Shown: one piece after another, positions 25,553 through 37,811 of the stretch
How positions within the stretch are numbered: position 1 is the stretch's first letter
How the letters are laid out: every line of letters starts with the position of its first letter
DNA from: Sinonovacula constricta
Lineage: Eukaryota; Mollusca; Bivalvia; Cardiida; Solecurtidae
Length of the DNA: 64,000 nt
Direction of reading: 5' to 3'
Assembly: GCA_007844125.1 (NCBI GenBank)
Contig: CM017567.1
Location: forward strand, 9,646,957-9,710,956
Made by a program: the position numbers and the translations under genes
The notes under the pieces: generated by a model
What the model was told of the DNA's origin: nothing
The model's database searches: none
Seen by the model: only the letters and a program-made list of their open reading frames with translations

Positions 25553-26172
25553 TATAAGAATATATGAAAATGCATATGAGCATTGCAACATATACCAGAC
25601 TGTGAAAAGGCACCGGACAAAGGTATTTCACATGCAAGCCAAGTGAAAAGCAAGAACAAATTTGTGATGAATCATTTAACGAAAAGAGTAAACCCGACAG
25701 GTACAGCCTTGGAACGGTCAGTCGGCAATATGGGCGACCGGGGTGCTTAAACCGGTTAAAAATAGCTCTAACCTCGCACTTCCTGAAGGCTTTCGCAAAT
25801 GAAAGCAATGAAAAGAAAACCGTTCTATTTGAATGCAAACTGTCCAAGCGCGGATGTTTTCTTTGATAAGTTATGACGAAAGTAGTGACGTCATTGTAAA
25901 ATAATGTCCACATAGTGTTTAGAAAAGAAAGGGGTATCATTCCGATTAAAAAAAGGGTTGAATATACGTGAAATTAACTTTAAATCAAGAAAAAACATGA
26001 TCAGAGAAGAGTAAAAGTGTAGCATCCTGTTCATGCGCAGATGGAATTGAGGAACGAAAGTCCAATGTCCATCAGAGGAAATATACGTAACAATCCTTAT
26101 AGGATGAATTAAATGACAACATGGATTAAATGCACGTGGAAATTTTTTACGACCGCCGCACTGCACAAGGGA
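25553..26172 (-). repeat. Family A repeat, near full-length monomer
   Basis: Tail at 25553 onward, core near 25690-25790, TGACGTCA at 25886-25893, head with ACGACCGCCGCACTGCACAAG (complement) near 26150-26170. Between core and middle there is a short perfect hairpin (GCTTTC…GAAAGC, about 25788-25805). Followed head-to-tail by the tail of a second monomer. Confidence 0.8.
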
Positions 26173-26177
26173 CCATG

Positions 26178-26278
26178 AATAAGAATATATGAAAAGTCCT
26201 ATGAGCATTGCAACATATACCAAACTCTGAAAAGGCACCGGACAAAGGTATTTCATATGCAAGCCAAGTAAAAAGCAA
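26178..26278 (-). repeat. Family A repeat, tail-only second monomer
   Basis: Repeats the first 100 bp of the tail seen at 25553, in the same orientation and directly after the head of the preceding monomer, then breaks off. A head-to-tail partial tandem. Confidence 0.8.
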
Positions 26279-27401
26279 CAGATGCAATTGTTTAAATTAT
26301 CCCTTTGTGTTCTAACGTTTAGAAGAATAAATCAAACTAATATTGTTTAAATAAATATTTTATATTCAATTAAGTACAACCATCAAAATCCAGTATGTAA
26401 AGCATACCATAAATGGGATTGAAGCCTTGATGTCAATAACAATAGCTTAGTTTTCACAGCTTTGTTTGCATATTTGTCAAATGAATATTTTTTGTTATAA
26501 AAATTAAATATTTAAGTACTAATCCTTTGAGATTATTATTTGACAAGCACGTTATTGTAAATATAATTTCATTACATAAAAACGGTAAGTAAGTTAAACA
26601 AATGGAAAGCCAGTCAATTATTAAAATACAGTTTACCTAGTAGGTCATTGAATTTTGATTTATAGGCTTCCTTTTGTGGCAATGGCGACTATATACATAT
26701 GATCACCGTGCCATACGAAATGACATCATACCTAAACATTGAAAACCTCCTCCACCTTGGTATGAAAGTTCGTCCGTCAACCGTTTTGGTTACTATAATG
26801 ACAATTTTCGGAACATATTCCTACAATACGAATTAATTGAAACTGAAACTTAGCAGAACGTAAAACTGAATCGACAAAAAAGAAATACTTAGGCGATTGT
26901 TCTCCTTTCCGTTCAATTGCCAGTTTAGGCAACAAACTAGAGCCAGTAGTTATCATTTAAAACATAAATAATGACCAAAGTCAGAGTCTTCAAAAAGTAC
27001 CAAAATAGTCATGTTTTCTTTAGTGCATGATGCATGTATTATTTCATGTTCTATTTTGATTGTACCACCAAGCCCTTTTCCTTTCATTAAAACACCACCG
27101 ATATGTTACTGCTAAAATGGTTTGCTAGAAAAGCAGTCGTTCGAGACATAAGGCCTTTGATTATATAGGAACATATATTACAATTACTCATATCAGACTT
27201 TTTTTAAAAAAAGGAGAGAATGTTATTAAGTTGATTTTAACGTTCCATTGTTACTAACGTGCTCAACTTTTATACAATGAAATTCACTTCAAATTCCATT
27301 CTAAATTAGAACATTCAATTAATCAATGTTTAATCCCCGTAAATGAGTCGTGTGTGGTATAGATATGAAATGCTGATTTTTGTTTTATTGCAGTTGTTCA
27401 T
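26279..27401. other. Intergenic DNA, nothing recognised
   Basis: No coding, RNA or repeat signal recognised. Confidence 0.4.
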
Positions 27402-27652
27402 AGATAAGAATATATGACAAAGTCCTATGAGCATTGCAACATATACTAAGCTCCGAAAAGGCACAGAACAAATGTATTTCACATGCAAGACAAGCGAAAA
27501 GTAAGAACAAATTTATGAAGAGTCATTTAAGAGCAAACCCGACAATTACCGCCTTGGAACGGTCAGTCGGCAGTATAGACCGACTGGGGTGCTTAAACCG
27601 GTTTTAAATAGCTCTAACCTCGCAGTTCCTGACGAGCTTCCCAAATGCAATA
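27402..27652 (-). repeat. Family A repeat, first monomer of a three-part array
   Basis: Tail and core only, ending at CCCAAATGCAAT just past the core, where the next monomer's tail starts immediately. Confidence 0.8.
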
Positions 27653-27655
27653 AAA

Positions 27656-28250
27656 ATATGTATGACAAAGTCCTATGAGCATTGCAACATATTCAAAAAT
27701 TGAAAAGACACAGAACCAAGGTATTCACATGCACGCCAAATGTAAAAGTGAGAACAAATCTGTGATAAGTCATTTAACAATAAGAGCAAACCCGACAGTT
27801 ACCGCCTTGGAACGGTCAGTCGGCAATATAGACCGACTGGGGTGCTTAAACCGGTTTTAAATAGCTCTAACCTCGCCCTTCCTGATGCAAGCAATGAAAA
27901 AACCCCGATCCGTTTGGATAAGTGTCCAAGCGCTGACGTTTTGTTTGACAAGTTATGACGAAAGTAGTGACGTCATTGAAAAATAATGTCCACATAGTGT
28001 TTAGAAGAGATATAGGTAATATTTCGATTAGAAGACCTACAAAAACGTTAAAAGTAAATGAAATGTACTTTTTGAATCAAGAAAATAAAATAATCAGAGA
28101 TGAGTAAATATTGTTTAAACCAAAGTCCAATGTCCATCAAAGGAAATACACGTAACAACCCTAATTGGATGAATTAAATGACAACATAGATTACATGCAC
28201 GGGGAGATTTTTTACGACTGCCACACTGCACAAGTAACATTGTTGGGATC
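27656..28250 (-). repeat. Family A repeat, near full-length middle monomer
   Basis: Complete from tail to head, with TGACGTCA at 27968-27975 and the head CGACTGCCACACTGCACAAG (complement) near 28215-28233. It has small internal deletions relative to 2478-3112. Confidence 0.8.
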
Positions 28251-28254
28251 ATGA

Positions 28255-28412
28255 ATAAGAATATATGACAAAGTCGTATGAGCATTGCAACATATACCAA
28301 ACTCCGCAAAGGCACAGAACAAAGGTATTTCACCTGCAAGCCAAGCGAAAATAAGAACAAATTTGTGATGAGTCATTTAACGAAAGAGCAAACCCGACAG
28401 TTACCGCCTAGA
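28255..28412 (-). repeat. Family A repeat, third, truncated monomer
   Basis: Tail only, ending at CAGTTACCGCC in the core. Completes a head-to-tail array of truncated, full and truncated monomers. Confidence 0.8.
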
Positions 28413-28969
28413 GGTCAGATCATTCATGTATCATAAAGTCGAACGAAATGCAGTTTCTAATCGTTTTGGATACAATTGCCTACCACAGTTTTCATCACCC
28501 AAAATATAGACTTAAATAAAAATATAATCTTTCAGTGTAAAATACACTAAGATGATTATGATTTAACCAATCCAAATTGATTAAGCGTCATCACTTTAGA
28601 CTCACTCTGTCATTTCCACCTCAAAGAATCATCAAATAATAATAAATCATCTACAACAATATCGGATAAAATAATCTAATATATACCGTCAGCGTCATTA
28701 TGCCAAACATACTGCGAATTTTCAGACTGAAAACCCAATACTCAAAAGCAAATTTAATCGATCGACTTTCATTCATACACTTTGGACGTTTCACAATTAT
28801 TATAATTTAAAGCAATAAAGATTCACATTATGACAAAAAGCATTTTTGTCTTTATGACTACTTGCCTTTTTCAATAGATGAAAAATTTAAAAAGTAAAGA
28901 AATCATAAACACATAAAGAACAATGAATTTCATTATATAAGCAATAGTTTATCCTGTATGGCCAACTCA

Positions 28970-29150
28970 AAAGGTAAATAAGAAAAAGGTCCGTTAGGAA
29001 TTACCACAGATATTTAAAATTAACCTTACTTGCGACAAAGGCAAACGGAGTAAATGTAAAAATGACAAAAACACAGAGACGAGACATAACCCCCCAAAAG
29101 AAAAAAACAACAACACAGCAGTAACCGCCTTGGAACGGTCAGTCAGCAAA
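28970..29150 (-). repeat. Family B tail, minus strand
   Basis: Complement of the B tail: begins AGGTAAATAAGAAAAAGGTC, contains ACACAGAGACGAGACATAAC and ends in the core (ACCGCCTTGGAACGGTCAGT). 5'-truncated within the core. Confidence 0.78.
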
Positions 29151-29930
29151 TCCATTTAGTAATGTTATTGCAAATAAAATACATCGTATAAGTAGATTAC
29201 CTTTAGAATTCTAGTGGTCATTGCTATCGATTGGCTGTCTTTTTCTCAGTAAATCTCAGAAAATCTCTGAAATAACATCTGATCGTTTAGAAACACAATA
29301 TATGTATGTGCATTTTGTATTGATTATAAACAATCTCAGATAATATTAAAAACAGTAAACATTTAATATTTTAAGATTATATTTAACAAATTTATACGTC
29401 ACTATAATTAATTGTTATACTGTTATTATCGAAAAGATTTTGTCAATTGTTTAACATAATTCGATGTTAAACTCTATACCTTTTTCGGTGAATAGCTTTC
29501 AGAACTGTTTTGTACAATACTACAGCTAGAAAATATATCAAAAATGCATATCACAATTAAATTAAAAGTAACTTTGTTATTTTATCAAAACTTCAAATTG
29601 TATATTCTTAGCATTTTACAAAATATTTCAATAATTTAATATATAATTTTAATAATTTATAGGTTTTTTATGCATTTCAGTTCAATCTTCACTTAAATAA
29701 GATGAAAGAAAATAATATATGCTTGTTATTTTGCCTTTGAAAATGCTTTCTTCGACAAAACCCAAATCATTTATTGTTTAATTGTTGATCAGCTTTGGAG
29801 AGAATATGTCCTACAAAATCCAGTTTGCAATGATCAGGGTTGCATGCTAAACGGACGAATCACTCATTGTTAATAGCAACAACCGTTAATTGCCTACTCA
29901 GGTTACTTATAGTGATGTGTTAAGATTTGA
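29151..29930. other. AT-rich DNA, nothing recognised
   Basis: Very AT-rich; no gene or repeat recognised. Confidence 0.4.
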
Positions 29931-29931
29931 C

Positions 29932-30016
29932 CATGCAATAAACACATGCAGTGTTTTACAATGCAATAAACATACGCTGTGTTTTCACCATACAATAAAC
30001 ATACTCAGTGATTTGG
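29932..30016. repeat. Three-unit tandem repeat, about 28 bp
   Basis: CATGCAATAAACACATGCAG and two diverged successors (ATGCAATAAACATACGCTG, ATACAATAAACATACTCAG) occur at about 28-bp spacing. Confidence 0.75.
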
Positions 30017-30202
30017 TGAGTTGAATTTTTATGTCGTATAAGTTTTGCCAACATAAACCTACAAAACAATTACAATATAAATTTCTGGATTGAAAATACA
30101 GTCTTGCAGCAGATAGGCGTACATATAGAAATATGCATAAACTTTAACCCTGGAAACAACGACATGTTTTTATAGAATTGTACATAAATCAATTTGCTAA
30201 AC

Positions 30203-30290
30203 GAATATATGATAAAGTCCAATGATTACAAAATGAAAAAGGCATAAAACAAGAATATTCGCAGGCCAGCCAATTAAGCATCTAAAAATT
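30203..30290 (-). repeat. Decayed family A tail fragment
   Basis: CGAATATATGATAAAGTCC, AAAAAGGCATAAAACAAG and GCAGGCCAGCCAA match the A tail in order but with many substitutions and a short internal gap. Confidence 0.5.
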
Positions 30291-32090
30291 GTAAATTCTG
30301 AGATCAAATACACCGAAGACAGAGACTTATCTAAAATAAGAATATAAACATCCAACAATCTGCCTTTATATAAAATATTTAAACAATATTGTATTGAAAA
30401 CTTTGAATTTTACATGACATAACATGTACCGCATAAAATGACCTTATGTCAAAAATTGTCTCTAAAAAACAATTATCAAGGCAACAAAACTCCCTTTATT
30501 ACACACTGACAACGCGGATTAAGACAATTCATACGAATTAATTAGTTTAGAAAATACAGATTGTAAGTAAGTTGTTATGGAATAAGACAGAGACTAAATT
30601 GTTAAAGTATAAGTAGATACAAATCTTAAAAGTCAAGTCCCAATAAAATACTTATATAATATTTGATAACTTAAATGTTGCAATATCATGCACTTACTCT
30701 TTCTTTCGATCAAGCTTGAAAGAGAGAGAGAGTTTCTTGTCTTCATTGATTTGTCAGTATGCTTATATTTATCGCTAAATATTTCTAACTTGGAAATAAC
30801 TGGAAACACAGAATTATGAACTTACTTACTATGCGCCTAAAAACTGTGTTCCTTGTGACACAACAGAAAAATGAGCTTATTTACTTTGCAGCTGAAATAT
30901 CTGTGCAAAGGTTTTGTCTTGCTACGGCAAAAACAGAAATATGTTCATAGTGACTATGCAGCTAAAGTGACCCAGCTTGATCAAAAACTTGAATTCATGA
31001 AAAGCTAGTCTCTGAATCCAAATGTCTGTTAAAATACTAAAGGTCACATACTGTATATTTTTTTAACATAGCGAAACTGTTTTACGTTTCTTGTTATTCT
31101 TTCTATAAAAAGATCCAACAAGTTATTGATTGTATGACATGTTTAAGATAACTTGATATGGTACTATAATTTTTACTAGGAACAATGAGAGTCCTTATTG
31201 CAACTGTAAAATTTATGTAAGGTTTATAACTAAATACTGAGGGGCACATTATATTGCATTGCACAAAAGCATGGGTTTTCCATTAAACCGATCGTAGCTT
31301 GTCTTTGAGAGAACAGTTCTATTGATTGTAAAATTCAGCCCTAGGATCAGTTAATTTTTCATGATGTGGTACCTGTGTTGCAACGAGGTTTATTTACAGA
31401 TAAGCAGTTTTAGTTAAGATCCTTTACTTGTATAAAGGCCTTATCAAAATTGTATAATGTCTCTCCATTACCGGCATAATCGGCATAGATAATTCAGTAG
31501 TTGATATTAAGATTTAGAGAGTTCGCGCGAGATTATCTTAGGCTCGAATTAATCTTTAAATAGGAAGATTACAATTGTTTATTTACTTTATGATATGATA
31601 TTTCTCTTAATTGACCTCAAGCAATGATATACTTTGTTAAATGGTTCTTCTTACAACGGAGGTTACATTTGTTCTGTTGATAATTCAGCTTACATTTTTG
31701 ACATACACGGCAGCATCATGTGGAAGGAAAGCCTTTTTTGACAAAGCCTTTCTCGAAAATATCAAACTTTAAGTTCACATAGCTTACAGTTTATTTTGCA
31801 GAGAAAACCTAGTTGGAGTGAATATTTATTGTACTTTGATCTTTTCATTATTTCGAAAGGCACGCTTACTTAACTAGAAGTTTTTTTGAACTGTCATCAT
31901 TTATTAGACAAAATGATTATGTATTGTTAAATTTAAAAAGAGACGAAATAAATGGCAAACAACTTTCCAGCTGATTTACATGTACGTATACCCCTACTAT
32001 CACAACCACTAAAAGGTGATAGCATCTATGTTCCGCCTCGTTCGACACTTCTACATGTATTTTTTGTATCAACACCACGTGCTATGACAC
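30291..32090. other. Intergenic DNA, nothing recognised
   Basis: No supported feature apart from a short GAGAGAGA run near 30720. Confidence 0.4.
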
Positions 32091-32160
32091 GTGGAATGTG
32101 ATAATTATCTAACATCTATTACTGAATTTAATGCCTCCTTGTCCTTTTACAACAACGATT

Positions 32161-32161
32161 G

Positions 32162-32209
<48 letters not shown>

Positions 32210-32210
32210 T

Positions 32211-32261
<51 letters not shown>

Positions 32262-32509
32262 TACAAGAATAACATAAACAACAACAACTACTACTACTAC
32301 TACTACTTTAACTACTACTTCTACTACTACCACCACCACCAAAACTATTACTACCACCCCTACATCAGCAACTACTACTACTACTACCACTACAACAACA
32401 ACTTCTACTTCTATGGCTACTATTACTACCACTCCCTCTACTACAACTACAACACCAAAAACCACAAGTACTACTACTAGTACTACTACAATTACTACTA
32501 CTACTATTA
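32161..32509. repeat. Long (CTA)n trinucleotide microsatellite
   Basis: A near-perfect CTA run from about 32162 to 32262, then an impure extension of TAC, ACA and ACC triplets to about 32509. Because the unit is three bases long, it leaves open frames on both strands (poly-Tyr on plus, poly-Val on minus). These are composition artefacts and not proteins. Confidence 0.95.
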
Positions 32510-32886
32510 ACTGTTGTGAACATATTTATTGGAAATAATATTATTGTGCGTTTACATGCATCATGTATCATTCTTATCTATTGCAATCCATCCTTGATTT
32601 AAAACATCAAAGAATATACATGCATCACAAGAAAGATTGATGGTTTCAGCAGCGAAATATATTCAGTCATTATTGATATAGGTGTTTGATATCGCGGTTT
32701 TGAGATGCAGACATGTTTACTTGCTGTAGAGTGCTTGGCTTTTAGATGATTTTTGTTTATAGATATGGTAATATTGCGTTTATAAAACATACCAAATGCG
32801 GTTAATACCGAACTGCATCCTTTATACGTACGTATGCAGCAAAACATCCATAAGTTTTTACTTGTTTTGGAGGAAAGCGAAAAAAC

Positions 32887-32934
32887 TATATGCATAAACG
32901 AATTAAACATTATATGCATAAACGAATTAAACAT
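32887..32934. repeat. 24-bp direct tandem duplication
   Basis: The 24-bp unit beginning TATATGCATAAACG occurs twice without a gap. Confidence 0.9.
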
Positions 32935-32997
32935 TTTAACTGTTTCAAGCAGTACTATATTAGTTTAGTTAATTGAGTCGTCAGCAGTAATTATATG

Positions 32998-33220
32998 AAT
33001 AGGTAAATAACAAAAATTTCCACAGATATTTAAATTTTATATATCTGTAGACAAAGGCAAACAAGGTAAATGAAAATGTATCGAAAACACAGAGACGAGA
33101 CATAACACACAAAAAGAAAAAACATCAGTTACCGCCTTGGAACGGTCAGTCGGCAAAAGGGCCGACTGGTGTGCTTAAACCTGGTTTGTGGAGCGCTCCA
33201 ACGTCGCACTTCCTGAAGGT
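32998..33220 (-). repeat. Family B tail with complete shared core, minus strand
   Basis: Complement of the B tail from AGGTAAATAAC, through ACACAGAGACGAGACATAAC, to the full core (GGAACGGTCAGTCGGCAAAA, GGCCGACTGGTGTGCTTAAA, GTGGAGCGCTCCAACG, CACTTCCTGAAGG). One of the cleanest copies of the core. Confidence 0.85.
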
Positions 33221-33234
33221 TATGACATTATGTT

Positions 33235-33345
33235 CGTGTCTCCATCCACCTTCGTCCTTGTAAATGTGTACGAGAGTCCTTACGTTGCCCGCTTGTGACT
33301 TCCCAATCCCTTACGCCGTGGATTCGAGTCCTTTTTGGGGTCGAA
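33235..33345 (+). repeat. Possible tRNA-like SINE head remnant
   Basis: TGGATTCGAGTCC (about 33318-33330) is a good Pol III box B, preceded by CCCGCTTGTGACTTCCC, which resembles a tRNA anticodon-arm region. Box A is not clear. No cloverleaf can be drawn. Confidence 0.35.
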
Positions 33346-36300
33346 TAAATAATGAAGGAATGTTTTCCTATCAATGTGCCCGTGGGATTCATTAAAATTT
33401 TGTCAAATGTGTTATTGACCATTACAGGTGAATATATACATAATGATTATAATTGTAACCTTGAGTTTGTGTTGAAATAAAAGTAGAGTAAATTATAGAT
33501 TCATTGTAAATGATGTTGTTTATTTGAAGCAATCAATATCCGCAATCGTTCTTTGAAATGATTCAAATAGAAACAGTCGAAGGTAATTTTGACTGAAATT
33601 CGTTGTTAAACTATTTGTCCGCAAACCATTTTCATTAATATTTACTATTTGCTGTTACGGAAATACTTCTGCATCTCGTATTTTATTACCGTCATCCTTT
33701 TCGAACGAATTCTGCAAAAAGAGTTAAATATTTTAAGCGTTAAAATGGAAGCGTATTGTAGATGTTTTATCCATGGACACCCATCAAACCACAGAGATTG
33801 ATGCAGACAAGTGACAGAATTGATACCTATAAAAACCATTTATTGCTGGCTTTATGTATTTGTTTTAAATTCAGCCTTTACAAATTTAATGACAGTCAGA
33901 CCATATTATATTTGGTTCGGTTCTGACAAATTTATGGTCGACAAAGACAGAAACAAGAAAAGGCTGATGCAGAGCATCAAGGTTGCCGGAAATTAATGTA
34001 AAAATAAATGTTGTAAAAAGAGCTTTCAACAAAAGAAAATGTGTTCGCATTGCAGTTTTATATATAGCCTTTATTATCACATGTGGATGACCAACAATCT
34101 TATACCTCTGACCAAATGTTTCATTATTAAGTAACAGGACAACACATTTAGTATATATACCTGTCCTGTTTTAATAAATAAATCATCATCCTAATCAACT
34201 ATCCATATAATATTCTAAATACACAATAATTTACCCTTTAATACTTCCCGAACCGTTGGTTTGTGCTTTTTCTTTTTGGTTATTTAAGGTCATAACTATG
34301 TTAATGCGTACCGATATTGTTTTGTATATATGCTCACATACTTCGTATGTATTGACACAAGTATGTACTTCAAGGCGCATTTAAGATGTTGTAACTGGTC
34401 ATTAAATGTAGACCATGTAAATCCATACAAAATGTATTGTATTGTGTACGCTATTCAGATTATAATTTTTAAAGAATCGGAAGCGCATTTACTATGAGGA
34501 TATGATGTTAACGTTTCATTAACAAATGGACTTATTTAAAATGTGTCTTAGTACTACTTGTACACTATTTTGCCAAGGGAGAGTGCTGTGCTATTTAAAC
34601 TGAAAAGGTTATCGATTGTGACATTCACTATTCACTATTGACACTTGTTAACCTTCGCGAAAACCAATTAAATTCATCTAGCAGATGCGATATAAAAAGT
34701 ACCATTAACCAGTTGACAGAAGAAAAACAGGCTGCTGATCATGCATGCAGTTGATACAGATTAAAGGTGCGAAGGATGTCCAGAGGTTTTGGTCAATATC
34801 TAAATATAACAACAATAAAAATCTTACTCTTCTCAACAAAAACTGGTTTATTAACTAAATCATTCATCCATAACATCATGACAGCAAAAGGATAATGACA
34901 AACAAAAAATATAACATTCAGTACATAATCAATTTTGCAATTGCATTAATTAACAAACTGATTGTACCTTAAAAAAAACTTACATTAATTGTATGTTGTA
35001 GATTTCTGTGTATTTGTGCGTGCTAGTGAAATTGCCAAAATCAAAGTTATAACAAGATCGATTGGGAATAAACAATGTTTCATATTAACATAATGCAAAG
35101 ATGACGATCGGCAGTTTGAATAGTGAGGACTTGTTGCTATAAAATTAATTCCGCAACATTGGCCGGAAAGCATGACATTATTCATACACGTATTTAAATT
35201 GCCATTTTATTGTTTGCCAATTATATAATCGATGAAATATCAGTCATTACAAATAGTTTTATCGATACTTGATTGTACTAATGTGCATCATCATAAAATA
35301 GAAAATGATTTGTTTGAAGTTACATTGCATTCGGATATTGTTTTTTAAATGAATAGAGCATATTTATGGCGTTGATTAATTAAGTACATTTGCAACGTCA
35401 CACTATTCCTCATTTCCGATCAACTTAAATGTAAATCAATGTGTTAACAATGTTGAGCAATATCCGGTCGTTATTACATTACTGAAGGGACGTTATTGCA
35501 AACGCTTAAATTTAATTCAGTTATATATAAACGATTCACCACTTTATCCATACGGTATAATATAAACAATCATGATTATGCATTTGTAAAAACGATTATT
35601 ATTTAATCATAACTAAAGTAAACATCTAGTATTTATAATAAAGGATATTCCACTTAAACATGAAGAATCTGACGTTATTTAATAGCACCAACCTTATTAA
35701 GGTCAATGATAACATAAACAATGAAATATAATTATCCATGTAAAATTAACTTTTTTTAATAAATAATTAACCTCAGTATATGTAATGTTCAATATTTAAC
35801 AACATTTTGCTTAACACATTTATTCGGTACAAATGTTTATGTCTGAAACTAATAAGTAGGTAATTTTGGGTCAAAGCAAAACAAAATCAAACAAAAGGAG
35901 ATTGTTTTCTTCTGCCAGCAGAGGAATCCTGGTAAATAAAATAAATAACGACAAATGTCAGACTCACTATTATTTCTGGCGTTCAAGGTGTGCAATTATC
36001 GTCACAAGTTTTCGACAAGTCTAGAGTTCTAGAATTTGTTCCATAAAGTATCAACTCCACCGCGCTAAAAGTAATAGTGTCTTGCTGCCAAATAAGGCAC
36101 CTGCGGGAGAGGTAACAATTAAATTTGGAAGACATAGGAATAATTACCTGGATAATTGTTATATATGTGCACAGTTTTCTGGTAACTTTAAAGTTCCCAT
36201 GACATATAAAAACACTGTTTAGGAAACGAAGAGGTTACATGTGTTTTGCTTCAACAAATGGGACTGCAGTTGTTTCTTTACCGTCGTCAATTGTTTTCGT

Positions 36301-37811
36301 TCCATCGAAATTTTTTTTATTTGATTACTAATTCATTAACCCCCCCCCCCCACTTTGCCATATAAATAAGTTCATTTTCTTTCTTGAATATATCGTCAAT
36401 GTTGTTTAAGACGATATTTTGAAAGCAATCTCTTGGGCAATGAGGCTGATAAAATATATATACGTACTCATCCTTTATATAATATGGCTTCCATCATTTT
36501 AAAGTAGAGCCATGCTTTAAGACTTCATATATTGATAAACAGTACCAACACAAACGCCATGTTAAATACAGGGATAGTTTTTATCGATTTACCTAGTACC
36601 TTACGTGATAACATCATCAATGAAATCCCTAATTACTTTGAAGACAAAGAAATCCCAATTATGTGTTGCTCTTTTTTTCAAATCCTTAATTTAATTTAAC
36701 TTCTCCATATTTACAAATAAATACACTTCACACTCCTGTTCAAAGCTAAAAAGAAACTGGCTGTATTTTTCATAAATAAATACTTAAAAGTTTAATTAAT
36801 CTTTCATTTTTAATTTATATATTCAATTACATTTTTAATCAGAATTAATTGCCACTAATGTCACTGTGTCTTTTTAGAGGAAACACGGCCATTACGAACC
36901 TTGAAACAATAATCTAAAGACTTCCAGAAGATGATTTAGCAACTCGATGTAATTCTAGAAACAAGATTAATTAATGTTAACATGATATGAAAATGCTGGC
37001 ATTTAAGGCTGTTCTTTTTAACTAACATGTAAATAGAAACACTGGTATTTGTGCTGAAGCTAAATAGTGCTGTTATATTGGTCATAATGATAACTTTTTG
37101 TAATTAAGCAATACTTTAATAAAATGCTAATAGTTTAAAGTTACATTACAGGTTAAATTAATTACAAGTTAATTAAGAACAAGTAACTTATACACCTACT
37201 ATAGTGCACTATATTATTACCATCCAGAGTATCAAAGATTAATTCCCAAACCAAGAATTGTCTCGCCACTTCTTAATTTGTATGCTTTCAATTAACTATG
37301 ACATCCTCGTTTGATAGGCATTTAGTATTAAAGTCATGGCTTACATTTAAATGCCGTAACAGACTCTGTTCAGCTTATAAAATATTTACTGCCAACGCAC
37401 AAAACAAATCATTTTGTTTAAACCAACGCTTTTCATCAACTTTCATTTTTTTAAATTTTGACATGAATTATGATTCATGTTGACAAATACACATTTAAGA
37501 ATAATATCTTAAAAAATTAAATATGATGTAATGAGTAATTGAGATTAGAATGCTGATATTAAAATAAAATATTAGACCAATAATGAAGAATATTTAACAA
37601 CAATATTGAAATAAATTATATGTTAATCATGTCCAGTCAACAAGGCTCTGTTCATCTTTTTACCAGAATTGCGTAAACAATAAATCGAGAGATGCTTGCT
37701 ATCGATTTATTGTCGTTCTCCCACTAAGAAATGCAATTTGAAAAAAAAAGATTGATTGTTTCTAATACTATGTCCTAATATGATATTTTTGAACTTTAAG
37801 TCGGTGTTGTT
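33346..37811. other. Intergenic DNA, nothing recognised
   Basis: AT-rich sequence up to the start of the segmental duplication. It includes a run of 12 C at 36340-36351. No coding or RNA gene supported. Confidence 0.4.

Noticed and set aside
32091..32480. Poly-Tyr (+) and poly-Val (−) open frames
   Set aside because: Direct result of the CTA microsatellite; open on both strands simply because of the repeat composition.
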